Source: Watersipora subatra
Lineage: Eukaryota; Bryozoa; Gymnolaemata; Cheilostomatida; Watersiporidae
Reading direction: 5' to 3'
Assembly (NCBI RefSeq): GCF_963576615.1
Contig: NC_088717.1
Span: forward strand, 57,119,526-57,183,525
DNA: 64,000 nucleotides
Every line of letters begins with the position of its first letter. Within the stretch, counting starts at the first letter, position 1. The notes under the pieces are model-generated. The model worked only from the letters and a program-made list of their open reading frames with translations. It did no database searches and was not told where the DNA came from. Shown here one piece after another: positions 34,613 through 47,458 of the stretch. Made by a program: the position numbers and the translations under genes.

Positions 34613-36060
34613 CAGACTGTTGTAGCATAGCAGAGAAATTTTGTGTGAAACTGATAGATAGAAAGTGTGTAGTTTATTCTCCAAGTCACCTAAAAAGTAG
34701 ATGGCATGTACGCAGGTGTTGGTTAAGGTGTATTATGAACACTTGATAGTAAAAAACCCATCGATACTTATCTAACCCACAATAAAAACTTTCCAATTTC
34801 TATATAGACTTTCACACTTTTGTGGAACTTCTTAAATTAACTGCTAGAAATGTTTATTGAAGGCTTTACCATGTTGTTGCTAGGGAGGTTTCATTGCTTT
34901 ATTAAGCCAAAGTTTTAAGTCAATCAAGAAAAGGCCTGCGTATATCTTTCAATGTTAATTCACTAGCCAGCAAATACATGCAGATGTGAATGCTCTGGTA
35001 TATTCATAGGCTTATGGGATCCTCTAGATACAGATGCGATTCAGATCATTCTAGTTCACTATGAGCATATAACGCGTGAAGCCAAGAGTGAGTCTGTCTA
35101 GTATTACTCAGCCAACAGATCCCGCAACCATTTTTTTCAAAATCTGCCATAGGCTTAGAAAAAATTTCTTGTTTAACAAAATCGTTCCACTCGAACCGAA
35201 TTATCACCAACAAAAAACTAAGACAATGATCTAAGGTCTCTGACAGATTAACAACACCAGTCATTAGCCACTACTCTGACTGGTTAAGGGAACGATATGT
35301 CAGCCCTACAAGCACTGCATCTGCTAGAACAAGAGGCATCAGATAAGAACCAATTAACTACTTGCGTTTTAAAGATTAACTCGTCTAAAAATAACTGGCA
35401 AGATTAAAAGTGAAAAGTTGCATAGTGCATTTCTCAAGCGGCAGATTTACTTTAAGAAGGACTTTGTCTTGCATCAGAACAAAGTCATGTTAGTTTCTAC
35501 ATTTGAAATATCTTTAACAGTAAGTTTCTTTGTATAAAATAAGTTACACTATTGCCAAGTATGCTTTAAAAATCTTTTACAAGTTTTCAATTGTTAGCTA
35601 TTCATAATCGTATAACACTTATACAACTTGGCGACCAGCTTCCGGTGATCTAGCTCCAAATTTTAACAGCAGTTCACCCCACATCGTATGATTCGCTGAT
35701 AAGAGTGTGCCATGTCAATGTGTTAGCTCACAGGGTTTGCGCTAGATGATATGACGCAGGAGGAGGAGCGATATGCTTTGTAGTCAATGCAAGGAGTTTT
35801 GGTAGATGCTGACTATTAATATTATTATTCGTACACGACTTCAGCCTTTCACTTCTGCGTTTGAATTCACTCAAATAAAAAGGTAAAACTTACTTTTCTG
35901 CTAATTGATAGATCTCATAAAACTAAGGCTTTTTAAACTTGCTACACAGTTGCGCTTAGTGGTCAATTTTTTGCCCAAAAACATGGATGAGTGAAGATCT
36001 TTATCATCTTTTGTCTTCAATTTTGTAAAACAAGCTTTCAATTTTCATTGTATATTTCCG
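34613..36060. other. Upstream region of gene C
   Basis: No coding region. A possible untranslated first exon of gene C ends AATAAAAAG at 35882 before GTAAAAC, and a pyrimidine tract with AG lies directly before the ATG at 36111. No TATA box is evident. Confidence 0.4.
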
Positions 36061-36110
36061 CGAGTTGCAAGAGACGTCAAACCTTGTCATGTTTTTGTTT
36101 AAATTTTTAG

Positions 36111-39100
36111 ATGAAGTTGGCAATACTCATCATAGGATGTGTCATTCTAAGCTCATGCGATGCTAGTGCCTTTACTGATAAAATGAAAGAGTTTGGTACA
36201 AAAGTGAAAGACTCAGCGGACCGACTGGGAGATAAACTCAAGGAAGTGTTTGGTGCTCTTCATGAAGTGGCTACTGACCAGGTCAAAGGCCTTCTTTCAC
36301 AATCTTTGCAAGGTACAACATTATACTATTATATTTTTATTATTTATATTATATTTTTATTATTAAAACAATTAAAAATATTTTTTTAATTGAATGAAAA
36401 TAATACAACATATTATAATTAAATACAATACAATATTATGCAGCATAAAATTATATTGCAGGTAATTATAATATATTGTATTATTTTTATTCAAATTAAA
36501 AAAATATTTTTAAATTTTCTTGTTTTCCGGTATGGGACTTTCTGTTACAAATTTGGTAGCGCTGAATTTCTAGAGCAAGACTTTTTTGCTCAGACTTTTT
36601 AGCACGGCTATTTTTAGCACGGCTATTTTTATACAAAAAAAGTTATTTACGCTCATATACAGTAAATAAATAGCATGACGATAATAACAATAAAATGTAA
36701 AAACCTTATCTTATTCATGAAACTTCCTTGTCACATATAATACCGTTTTTTAATACATTGAAATAGTTTTTACGTACACATTGCCAAAATTTTATTAAAA
36801 TATCTTGTGAACTATATTTGGCAGATACATAATTGTAGTAATTTTGAAGTCTACTCGTTAATTATCTATGAACATGATATTATCTAATGTCATATTACGC
36901 AATATTTTATTATTATATTATACTGTTTTATATTATACTATATCGTATTATGTTATATGATTAAATTATAGTTTATCATATTGTTGCATCATAGAATTGA
37001 TGCTCCTCATATTCATACCATCAGACATTTTGCTATATTCAAAGCTAACAAAAGGATTGATGACTATTCACAATTTGCGGTTTAATTTGCTTCATAAACT
37101 AGCTCCATAGATAAATTGTCGATTGTCCTATGCACAGAAGGCAGAAAGCGTATGTGGAGCACCTTAACTAGTAATAAGAAAATCATTTTTGTCAAAGGTT
37201 GTATTCAGTGTGAGTACAAGCTTATCAATTTCTTATTAATATTAGATAATGTATGATCAATATCAGATATTGTATGATCAATAACAGATATTGTTTGATC
37301 AATACCAGATATTGTATGATCAATAACAGATATTGTATGATCAATAACAGATATTGTATGATCAATACCAGATATTGTATGATCAATACCAGATATTGTA
37401 TGATCAATACCAGATATTGTATGATCAATACCAGATATTGTATGATCAATATCAGATATTGTATGATCAATAACAGATATTGTATAATCAATATCAGATA
37501 TTGTATGATCAATAACAGATATTGTATGATCAATACCAGATACTGTATGATCAATACCAGATATTGTATGATCAATAACAGATACTGTATGATCAATACC
37601 AGATATTTTATTGGTGAAGTCTTAGAAGTTGATATATTTTCATGACAATGTGGATATGCATATGAGTGTTCAACCATTAATGAAGCATGCATATATTACC
37701 TCGGCAATATGTTGGCAGCTGTTGCTGGAGCCACCATCGAAAGCTTGAAGGGTTTAAAGATAGGAAAGAGAACCTTTGACCTTCCAAATATTCTTAACAG
37801 TTTGGTAAGTTGGCTTGCAGGGAATTCCCGCATTTAAACATTCAAATCCAAATTCAACATATTGAGAGTAATTTGTTTACCACTTCCTTTAATAGGTAAA
37901 TCAACTAGCTGGTTTACGCTTGGTGATTGGTTGGTGAAGTAATACTGACGAAACTTTTTGAGACAAGTGATTTATATGCTTATATAAGTGATTTGTAAAG
38001 TACAAATGGTATACAAGTAGCAGTGCTCAATAGAAATCATGTAGAACAGCCGATAGTATGAAAGATGAATGCCTAGCATGTTCGCTATTGTTTAAAGTTC
38101 ATTAAGAAGGACCCCAGCATCTCCAGAGCTAATGATTCTATACACCACATTTCACATGTAGACTGTGAACCACATTTCCGTGTAGACTGTGAACCACATC
38201 TCACGTGTAGACTGTGAACCACATTTCACGTGTAGAATAAGAACCAGATTTCACTTTTAGATTGTTGGCCACATCTCACTTGTAGACTGTGAATCACATA
38301 TCTTTTGTAGACTACAAACCACATCTCATTCGTAGACTGAGAACCAGCTCCTAAATGATTGTGATAGTCTGACCTCAATGAAACAGTCCACATTTAGCCT
38401 GGTACTGATACTGATGATTTTTTTGCCATTTTTAGGTAGAAGGAGCTGCCCAACTGATTGGCAACGTTTTTGATAAGACATCGAGCGGCCTGACACAAGT
38501 GCTTGAGAATCTACACAACTATGAATGTCCCGCTGATGCTGCCTCTGAATTGACAAACGTCCTTGGTAAGTACATAAATTGGTGGGTGTAAATACATACA
38601 GATTGTATTTACTTCGCTTTCTTACCAAAGGCTACGTTTAACAAATATGGAAACTTTTGAGAAGAACAAGTAGGCAGAATGTTTAAAACGTTAGCATTAA
38701 TATTAGCTTCCACCTAAATGTGAGAGTTGCAGTAATTATTGTATTATTTGAGATGTTTTAGTAAAGAAAATTATGTCTGATATTTGTTAGTTCTGACCTC
38801 CCATAGTGTGGATATTCACTTTGATCTCTCAGTGTATATAAACAATTTTTATTGAAGATTCGCACAAGGTTGCCGTTCGAAGTATTATCGGTGACACCCT
38901 CAACAGCGCCATTGATGCTTTGAGGAACCTCTACTACAAAGGAAAGGATATGTTGGTAAATAAAGAATGGTCTCTAAAAACCTTGCGTTGATTTAAACTC
39001 TGTTTAGTTACTTCATTCAAGTTCATACTTGTCTCTAGAACATTTCATTTCCTAGGTAGTTTTTAGAATGTGCTTAGACGCTGGAATAAATAGAGAATTT

Positions 39101-42100
39101 ATATTAAAGAACAAAAGCATTGAAACTAAAGATACTTTTAAACACAGAAATCTAACTTAGATTCTTCTGTGTTCAGTTTAACTTCTCTAAGAAGAATCAT
39201 TAGTTTTGCTCAGCCAGACAGATGAATAAACAAACTACAATTTTGAAGCCTCCAGAAGCCATTATAATTTCTATTATCCTTTGAGCGCTCTTTTGTTGAA
39301 ACATTTCTAAGTTTTCAATTAAAATGGCATCTTTTATGTTTTCAGACATCAGCACTTGGAGGAGGCAAACAGAAAGTTGCTGACCCAGTAATGGTAGGCA
39401 AACGAGAACTTTTCGAGGAAGCATGGAAAGCTATCAGTTCCAAAGTGAATGACTTGAAGGAAAGTGTTGTCCCTCAAGCGGAGAAGGTTTCAGAGGTATG
39501 CAGAAGAGAATACTATCACTAACCTATTTGCTGACGTCAAGGATGTATAGATGAGTGAGAGCTGTGTCAGTCTATAACTTTTTATTGGTAATCATCAACT
39601 AAATAATCTTTTTCTTTGCATGGAAAAAGAATGGAAAATAAATGAAAACACAGAAATCAGTAATTATTGAGTGAGTTGTACAAACATGCTTTAAAAGTTG
39701 GTTATCTAATAGTATTGCTGAAAATTAGCGCGGATAGTGAATTGTAGGCTGTAGTAACTGAAAGTTCATAAACTGAAACATACATTAGTAGATGTAGCAT
39801 GTTGGTGTCACGGAATAGAAAATGATGTTTGTCATGTGGAAGGATCAATAAAAACATTGTTGACATAGCTTACACAGGATTTCGGAACCTGTAATAGCAA
39901 TACAGAAATTATCAAGTTAGGGAACAAGTCTCAAGATCTGCTAACCATAAAAAGTGAGTCACCTGTTTGATATAGTTTAACAGGCACTTGCTTTCCTGTT
40001 CCTGTCTCACTGATGCTCTTGCTGGTTCAGCCTTTGTAAACAAAATTTGTTAAAAAACTAGGAACAGATATCAGCACCAGGTTTACCTAATTGAGTTGAT
40101 GAGTTCTCCGTGAACAATTCCTTTATTATAGATGACAGAGAATGTGGTTGCTGCATTGAAACACTATGCTGGTAGATTATGGGAACATGTGAAGGAGCAG
40201 GCAGGTGACAAGGTAAGAACAACTTATTTTGTAAGTGTGTGACATAGAGCTGCGCAGGAATGCTATCAAAATTGAGAAAAAATTTTCCAAAATATTGACA
40301 ACTGCAAGATTTATGATTTATGGTTTAACGCACAAAATTAGCTTTTTAGATTGATGTGAGATACATGACAAAAAGGTTGTGGTTTAATCCAAGCTAAAAC
40401 ATACATATACATAATCTGTTTGATGGGCCACTTATACAAACAATGCATTGAAAGATGGGTCATCCTTGTTTACCATGAAAAAGGAAACTGAAGGAAAAAA
40501 GGAAACTCTAAAGGAAGCTAAGACTAAGGAAGTAATAGAATGTGCACTTAATATAATTATTAGCAAGTATCACATGCAAAAAACTTGTTTAGATCTGTAG
40601 ATGTGTAGATCTAAAACTATAAATATAGTTCCCATCGAAGTAATCTCGGTTCTCCTGTTCAAATTAGGAGCACAGACGCAACAACTAAACCTGTAACCAA
40701 TGCATAACTTGGATGATTACAACAGAAAACAGTGAAGCCCAGCAATAACTGGTGTTAACATTGTAGAGACTCTCTAATTACGAATTGTAGAAATGATACA
40801 CTATAAAATGAGGATGGATTTCATGGCCAGCTTTTACAAAAAGGCCATAAAATCCATTTTAATTTTGCAGTGCATCATTTCTACAATTCTTAATCACGCA
40901 TGTTATGACTACCAATAGACTATCATCCACAAAAGTTTTTTACTAAATCAATACATAATCCTGCTAAAAGGTGTTTGATAAACTGGTTTTAAACTCTGAT
41001 CACATAGAGTTTTAATTTGGTAAACAGTTCATCATTTCTAAAGCATTACTACTGATTCAGAAGTCCAAGAGTGCAGTCTCTGACTTATAGCTTGAACAGT
41101 AGTGATAGTAACTTTCCATATATAAATGTTTTGACTATTATAATTCCTAAAAAATCAGAAAGCTGTGAAATATGTGTAAATCATGAAATAAATTATTTAT
41201 GGATTCAATAAAATGAAATCAATATTTCTATTCAACTGGAATTGAACCCATCAGCCGGTCATACATAGATGCATAGGCCACTACTTTCTTACCACCTTCT
41301 ACCTACCTACCTACCTACCTACCTACCACTTACCTCCTACTTATATCTATCTGCTCAAAGTTTGCTTTTTATGTATTTAAAGGAGCTTTAAAATTGTTTA
41401 TTCGATGATACTAAAATAACACGGAGCCTTTCCAAAGTTTAGCTATGCATTCAATAGCGTACAATTCCTACATCTCACAGAGATCTTACAGCTGCTTGCA
41501 AAGAAGGATTGAAAAATCTTTAAAACATTTTTGAAATGGTCATGTTTTCCGGTATAGGACTCTTTTGTACAGATTTGCTGGCGCTGACTTTTTGGTGCTG
41601 ACTTTCTAAAGCAGAAGATTTTGGCTCAAACTTTTTAATACTGCTAATTTTATACTAAAAAAATTATTTACGCTTATATACAGTAAATAACTAGCATGAC
41701 GATGATAACAAGAATATGTAAAAACATTATCTTATTCCTGGAACTTCTCCTTTGCACATAATACTGTTTTCTTTGGATTACATTAAAAAAATAATTTTCA
41801 CGTACACATTGCTAAAGTTTGATTGAAAGATTTCGTGAACTACATTTGTTAGATAAATAAATGTAGTCATTATGCACAATTTTTTTTTCACTATCACTTG
41901 AAATCTATTGAGCCACGTTACAACAAAAAATGGATAAATTCGGAACATGTAACCTGCGCTAAAAGGTCCTTCAACAAAAAGCATCGTGCCAAAAAGTCCT
42001 GCACCAGATTATTTTTTCCAAAAAGTTTCAGTCCAACATTTTCTAGCCATAGCATTAATCATATATTTGACCACATATTTATCATAGCATCATCTGGCTC

Positions 42101-43029
42101 TTTAGCTAACTTGCGCGAAGGATTGGCTCTCAAAACACCTACTTAAGCTGTAATGTATAAATGAAGCGGAAAAACTGAGTGATCATTGAAAAAATTTTAA
42201 AAATCAGAAATAAATAGCATCACATGTACCTCAATTAAACTACTTATTCTAAATACCATACTGTGAACATTTGGATTAAAGAGAACATTTTATTTTCAAA
42301 AAATTTCAACTAAACAACAAGTGTAAATTGTTAAGCCTCCTATTAGCCTTGATTTAGACACTATAAAATTTCACTTCTTTTTGCACCTATTTTAGCCAGG
42401 GATTGCTAAACATATTATGAAAATGTTTACTTTTCCATATCCATTTCCATAAACATAAGTATGTCCATAATTTTATAGAAATGGATATGGAAATTTTATT
42501 TTAGAAATATGGAAATGTTATGGAAATGGAAATAATATGAAAATGAATTATGGAAATGTTATGAAAATGGAAAAAATATGGAAATGAATTATGGAAATGG
42601 AAATAATATGGAAATGAATTATGGAAATATTATGGAAATAGAAATAATATGGAAATAAATTGTGGAAATGTTATGGAAATAGAAAAAACTATGGAAATGA
42701 GTTATGGAAATGTTATGGAAATGAAAATAATATGGAAATAAATTATGGAAATGTTATGGAAATGGAAATTGTGACAAACACGTAATCTCTGATTTTAGCA
42801 TTGATGAACAAAAGCAATTCTATTGAGGTGAAGTATAAATCTTTCCCATTCAGTTGAGAACAAACTTATAGAAGAGACACAATGCAATTAGTAATGATGT
42901 CTGTTACAGGTTCAGGAGACTTTAGGTGACCTCACCGATGAGCTGCAGTCCTACCTGGATGATGCCAAAGATGTGTTTCAGTCAGTCAAAAAAGAGCTTG
43001 CAGAGAAAGTACTCAGTGTCATTAACTAA
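36111..43029 (+). CDS. Gene C: secreted all-helical protein, 7 coding exons, 288 aa
   Basis: Exons: 36111-36312, 37719-37804, 38436-38565, 38858-38955, 39346-39495, 40132-40212, 42910-43029. They total 867 bases, with all junctions GT-AG. The ATG follows a splice-acceptor-like TTTTTAG directly, so an upstream untranslated exon is likely. The protein begins with a signal peptide (MKLAILIIGCVILSSCDASA), then about 265 residues of charged amphipathic helix with a single Cys (NYECPAD). Exon 1 matches exons 1-2 of gene A, exon 2 matches exon 3 (AVAGATIESL against AVLGTVLEHL, both followed by a GKR motif), and exon 3 matches exon 4. The intron phases are the same (1, 0, 1). Exons 4-5 correspond to the long exon 5 of gene A (VGKRELFEEAWKAISSKVND against DERAILGFDSIGDAWNAAKQ). 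It is a diverged paralogue in opposite orientation. The function is not known; lipid- or surface-binding is only a guess from the helical make-up. Confidence 0.87.
36372..36513. repeat. Long AT-rich inverted repeat in gene C intron 1
   Basis: Arms 36372-36421 and 36463-36513 are nearly perfect inverted copies of about 50 bp, separated by a loop of about 41 bp. It could form a cruciform or RNA hairpin, or be a tiny inverted-repeat transposon. Confidence 0.85.
36523..36890 (+). repeat. Dispersed repeat R1, copy 1 (gene C intron 1)
   Basis: Begins TTTTCCGGTATGGGACTTTC and shares about 350 bp with 41543-41890, including CAGTAAATAAATAGCATGAC and TTTTACGTACACATTGC-like words. The two copies have the same orientation. 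The element type is not recognised. Confidence 0.8.
37246..37605. repeat. 21-bp minisatellite, about 17 units
   Basis: Units of ATTGTATGATCAATAMCAGA plus T, in three variants (taacag, taccag, tatcag), in intron 1 of gene C, about 115 bp before exon 2. The open frames on both strands come from the 21-bp period. Confidence 0.92.
38140..38345. repeat. 25-bp tandem repeat, about 8 units
   Basis: Units of GTAGACTGTGAACCACATTT plus CACGT, in intron 2 of gene C, 90 bp before exon 3. Confidence 0.85.
41230..41325 (-). repeat. tRNA-derived SINE-like unit with (CTAC)n
   Basis: On the minus strand a perfect-looking B box GGTTCAATTCC (41238-41248) lies about 30 bases after an A-box-like TAGTGGCCTATG (near 41285). 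A (CTAC)n microsatellite adjoins at 41303-41330. It does not fold into a full tRNA. Located in intron 6 of gene C. Confidence 0.5.
41543..41890 (+). repeat. Dispersed repeat R1, copy 2 (gene C intron 6)
   Basis: Same repeat as 36523-36890, about 80 % similar by eye. It is followed by sequence with further short echoes (CAAAAAGTCC) up to about 42030. Confidence 0.8.
42465..42775. repeat. About 40-bp minisatellite of ATGGAAAT words
   Basis: Diverged array of GGAAATGTTATGGAAATGGA plus AATAATATGGAAATGAATTAT, in intron 6 of gene C, 140 bp before the last exon. Confidence 0.88.
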
Positions 43030-43124
43030 ATTCTTTATGTTTGCTTTCACCCATTTGTGAGTAAACTCGCTAGTAAAATCACCCGCTGAAGCTTTTCGTT
43101 GCTTTTCCACATCAGAGTAGCTTT

Positions 43125-43130
43125 TTATTA
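43125..43130 (+). terminator. Candidate polyadenylation signal of gene C
   Basis: ATTAAA, a known variant hexamer, about 100 bases after the stop codon of gene C. It is the first such hexamer downstream. Confidence 0.35.
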
Positions 43131-43525
43131 AAAGATATCAGGTAAAAGTCATGTATTAGAGAAAAAAATTAAACCTATTAAGTAGCTTCTAGCATAATTA
43201 AAAGAAACAAATTTTAACGCAGATACAAATGTCAAAACTTTGTTAGTGCTTCAGAAAGATTTACTGGTGACGCAGTCAGTTTCATACTTTTCTGTGTTAC
43301 AGTTCTTTACTCTGACAGATCTTTGTAACAGGTAAAAACCAGTTCAATACGCACATAACATAACAATTCGTTTGTAAAATGACTTGGAGAACAAAAGTGA
43401 AGACGTGGAAGTAGTGTTTATGCAGTAACAATGAGTGCATCGCTATCTAACTGATCCAACAAGCTTCAGGCAATCAAACATGTAGTGTTGGTAGTGGCTA
43501 TACCAATGTGTCTTATAAGGAACTG

Positions 43526-43955
43526 GCACACAATTTTAGTAGATTTTATCAGAAAGTATCGTTATTTTTCTATCATTTGTGATTTTTTTTGATATTTGAG
43601 GTGATTTGACTGGCAGGATGTTTCAAGATTAAAATCAACAGAACATGATCGCAATTAAAATTCTCAGAAGAAAAATACATGCAAAGTGATGTCACTAGTT
43701 GCTATAATTGCTATAGTTGGTATCAGCTATTGTGTTCAAGTTACAGCATTACGCGTTGCTATTCTGTCAGTTTCCTTGCAACTATAGATGTCATTATTGC
43801 ACTTTCACTTCATCTGAGCATTTTGATAATGATTAAGTACTGTAAATTTTAATCTTGAAACATCCTGGCAATCAGAACACCACAAACATCAAAAACAATA
43901 AAAAATGATAAAAAAATGCTGACACTTTTTAATAAAATGTGCTAAAACTTTGTGC
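43526..43955. mobile_element. MITE family M1, copy 1 (long inverted ends)
   Basis: The left end GCACACAATTTTAGTAGATT and the inverse of the right end match over about 100 bp each (43526-43640 against 43850-43955), with AACATCCTGGCA/TGCCAGGATGTT-type words inside both arms. It has no coding capacity. A shorter relative lies at 56901-57150 and a fragment at 51113-51210. Confidence 0.75.
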
Positions 43956-46940
43956 TTGTTCATCTTGCAAGCTAACATTAGATTGCAGCAATAAGGCTTC
44001 AATGGAAACTGGTATGTAAAGTTGCGTTCCGGAAGTGGCTTGTTGTTTTGGACAGTTAAAAAAGGAATTCATATAAATACAGTTGCTGCAAACAAACTGA
44101 GTATAAAAAAACTAAAAAGCCGCTGCACACTAAAAGAAATTATTATTGCGTTATTTCTTTAGCGTTGGTTTAAAAGCGACCTCATAAAGTATGAAGTCAC
44201 TTCATGCTAAAGGCAAAATTCCTCACACTAAAATTCAGATAGAGTAGTACCACAAATAAGATGGATGTGTTTGTCTTTGATATTACAGCTTCAACATACA
44301 ACAATCAGATAGTTTTAGTTTCTAACCTACATGTAGCTATCATCTTATCAATGGTTGTAGTAAGTCTGTGTAAGTTAGTAGGATACCAACAGGTCTGCAG
44401 AGTAGCACAGAGTCTACTACTCAGTTCCATATAGTAATAGTGTAATGGCAATTGGGCTTCAAGCATGTCATGCTGTCATAGGACGCTACAGTAAAGCAAT
44501 GGCTGTGTGACGCCTGATATCAAGGCATATGTCTGCGTATGAAGAAACATAAAAGCATTACTGTATCTATGCGCATGAACATGTGTGACGCTATTGGTCA
44601 CACATGACCCTTTCCATGGCACAAAGATGGAGCATCGTACAGGCGTTTCGCTTCCAAACAGAGACACTGAATCATGACAGAATGGGAGTGACACAGTTGC
44701 TTCCATGATGGCATTGCGGTGCCACATATGGGTGTGTCGCTGCACTACCGCTGTATAGAAACTTAGTATATAAGATCTCGTGTATTTGAGGTTTCCAAGA
44801 TGGTGAGACCATTAAGTGTGTTGTTGAATGGTTTGTAACACATTCAATACGAGCCTCTAAGAGTTGTCTTCCCATGGCATATATTGAGTACCATATATGG
44901 GGTATTAATTTTACCCGGCCAAATAGTGCTCTCGTATGTTGGATGACTATTTTTGTTAGGAGCCAGTTGTTCTGTTTGAGAGGAGTGCATTTAAAAGCTA
45001 CATTTCTTGAATGTTGCTCGTGAACATGGATCACTTTTTACATTATCTTATGGCGAGGCAGAAAAAGATCCTTTTAGATAAACGAGTAAGACGAAACATC
45101 AGCATAGCTCAGGCACTTCTTTAACCTGCATTGATGGACTCTAAGCAAGGAGCATTAAACAAAACAGTATTATAGCACCTCTAAAACTTATCTATAGATA
45201 GGGAAAGTCATGATCACGGCAGCGTGAGAGCCACGGGCTGTGCAAAACTCGTGCTATCATGATTTGCCTAAATTTGGCAATAAACCAATCGTACGACTTA
45301 CCAAACATTACCTATTTAAACAATGCCATATTTCACCAGCTAAAAATAAATTTTAAATAAAAAGTAAGTCACTACTGTTTTAGTGTGTGGTGTCCTTACA
45401 AATTAGGAAACAGCCAGGGTTCGGTAGTGAGTGTAAGTTGATGGTTGAAGTCACACAAGGACCGTTGGTAGCGTTAGAAAGGCCATCCAACCACAATAAT
45501 TATTGCTCCTGTGCTTCAACCAACTATTGTGCCAGCATTCTCACAAGACACAGCTGACTGGTGTCTCCACAATGAGTGGGGAAAGGAGTAGAAACAAAAA
45601 CGATGTCTTTAAAAAGTGTTTAAAAATACATACTGATGAACAAACCTTTGGATGACCCATTCCAACAATGTTTTTTGAAGATTCTTTTTACATTTTTTTT
45701 ATATGCAGTTTTAGCAGATGGTAAGCTTGAAATAAATTGGACTCGTCTGTTAGATTATACTACAGGAAGGGAATGCTTACCGTGTATAAAAAAACCAACA
45801 TAATATAATAATATGAATTAGCATTACTCTGCTTGCTTTTTCACAAGCGGAGGGAGACCTTTAGGGTCTTCATTACAGATGAACAGAAAGAATTACAAAC
45901 ACTGTGCAGTGTTCCATACAAACTTTATAATGGAAGTGTACCTGCACACATACACTCCAGGCTAGTGAGCTAGGATAGTGTACATGTGTCAGATCTATAC
46001 ATTCATGGCTACTTTAATGATTTAAAAAAATATATTTATTGCTGCCGTGACTCGCTAACATGCTGTCATAACTGTGCTATATATAGAAATATGATTCACC
46101 TTTGACTATCCAAATGACACATACTTAGTTGTCTATTATATCACCTCTGATCATTATATTCGTTGAGTTTTCAAGACTCGCAAATGATGCAATGCAATCC
46201 ATAAACTAACCAAATTTAGTGATATAAAATGCAATCGCAGTTAGCAAATTTTTTAGCCTCTTTTTAAACTTGTGTAAATGCAATATTTTAGGGATGTAAA
46301 AGGTAAGAGTTTTTGTTGCTGCTGTTTATGCCGCTGCTGCATTATCAGATGGTCACTCTCTGATTGGTCAATCTGGTCCAGGCTCTTTTTCAACTGAAGC
46401 AACTAGTGAATAATGATTGAACTTATAATCAAAGCGAAGGGTCAACAGGAATTTTGTGTACATTGTATTTTTAAATTATCTGAACAAAATTTCATATGAA
46501 TTATAATACTATAAAGAATAGTGAATAATATAATCTGCAATATATTAAAAAATGTCCATACCTTGCCTGAACTATAATTTATGCAGAAAACCTTGTAGAA
46601 AAATCATCAATATTTAACTCGAGGATATATTTCATAAAGAACCAATAAATCATTAAAACTTTACAACGCCAAAACACAAAATAACCAAGATCTGACAGCG
46701 GGTAAGACAATTGCACAACAGCATATAAATAGCACATGCTACAAGTTCAGCAGTACCCAAAGAGGTCAACCGCTCAAAAGCTAAGCCTAAGCCTCAAAAA
46801 CTTGAATAAAAAACAAGTTATACATAAATGATCGAGGAGACCTCTGTGGAGGAACCTTGAGCAATAGAGGTAACTGACAATAATAGAGAGATGATGGTAG
46901 ATGGCCTAAGCGCATTGAAGTATTCTCACTTTGACAGTCC
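43956..46940. other. Intergenic stretch, nothing recognised
   Basis: Long spacer after gene C. The open frames at 44476-45034 (minus) have no recognisable domain, and I see no repeats or RNA genes. Confidence 0.5.
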
Positions 46941-46942
46941 AC

Positions 46943-47010
46943 AAAGAACGCAGCCACCAATCGTTAAGCAAAAAGCTATGGCTAGAAGGATTAAATTTTT
47001 CCGCCCCTAA
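46943..47010 (-). other. Candidate terminal exon of an unknown membrane protein
   Basis: After a good acceptor (TTTTATTTTTAG) the minus strand reads 22 hydrophobic-rich codons (NLILLAIAFCLTIGGCVLCG) to a stop. The pattern fits the last transmembrane helix of a protein whose other exons would lie to the right. No matching upstream exon was found, so chance is quite possible. Confidence 0.2.
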
Positions 47011-47065
47011 AAATAAAACATCTTTAAAAACCAGAGGTGAACAAAACATCCGTATGAATCATAGA

Positions 47066-47458
47066 TCTGTTAACTATACTATTAACTATAGTTAATATGT
47101 CTATGGTATGAATTGACTACTAACTATAGTTAATATGTCTATGGTATGAATTGACTACTAACTATAGTTAATATGTCTATGGTATGAATTGACTACTAAC
47201 TATAGTTAATATGTCTATGGTATGAATTGACTACTAACTATAGTTAATATGTCTATGGTATGAATTGACTACTAACTATAGTTAATAGGTCTATGGTATG
47301 AATTGACTACTAACTATAGTTAATATGTCTATGGTATGAATTGACTACTAACTATAGTTAATAGGTCTATGGTATGAATTGACTACTAACTATAGTTAAT
47401 AGGTCTATGGTATGAATTGACTATTAACTATAGTTAATATGTCTATGGTATGAATTGT
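47066..47458. repeat. 38-bp minisatellite, about 10 units
   Basis: Near-identical units of TGAATTGACTACTAACTATA plus GTTAATATGTCTATGGTA. Each unit contains the palindrome AACTATAGTT. Confidence 0.95.

Noticed and set aside
37225-37692. Open frames of QYLVLII-type and MINTRYC-type repeats
   Set aside because: Product of a 21-bp minisatellite inside an intron of gene C.
41238-41300. Possible tRNA gene on the minus strand
   Set aside because: The B box is good, but the acceptor stem and anticodon arm do not pair.
44476-45034. Overlapping minus-strand frames after gene C
   Set aside because: No domain, signal peptide or splice pattern; codon make-up like the surrounding non-coding DNA.
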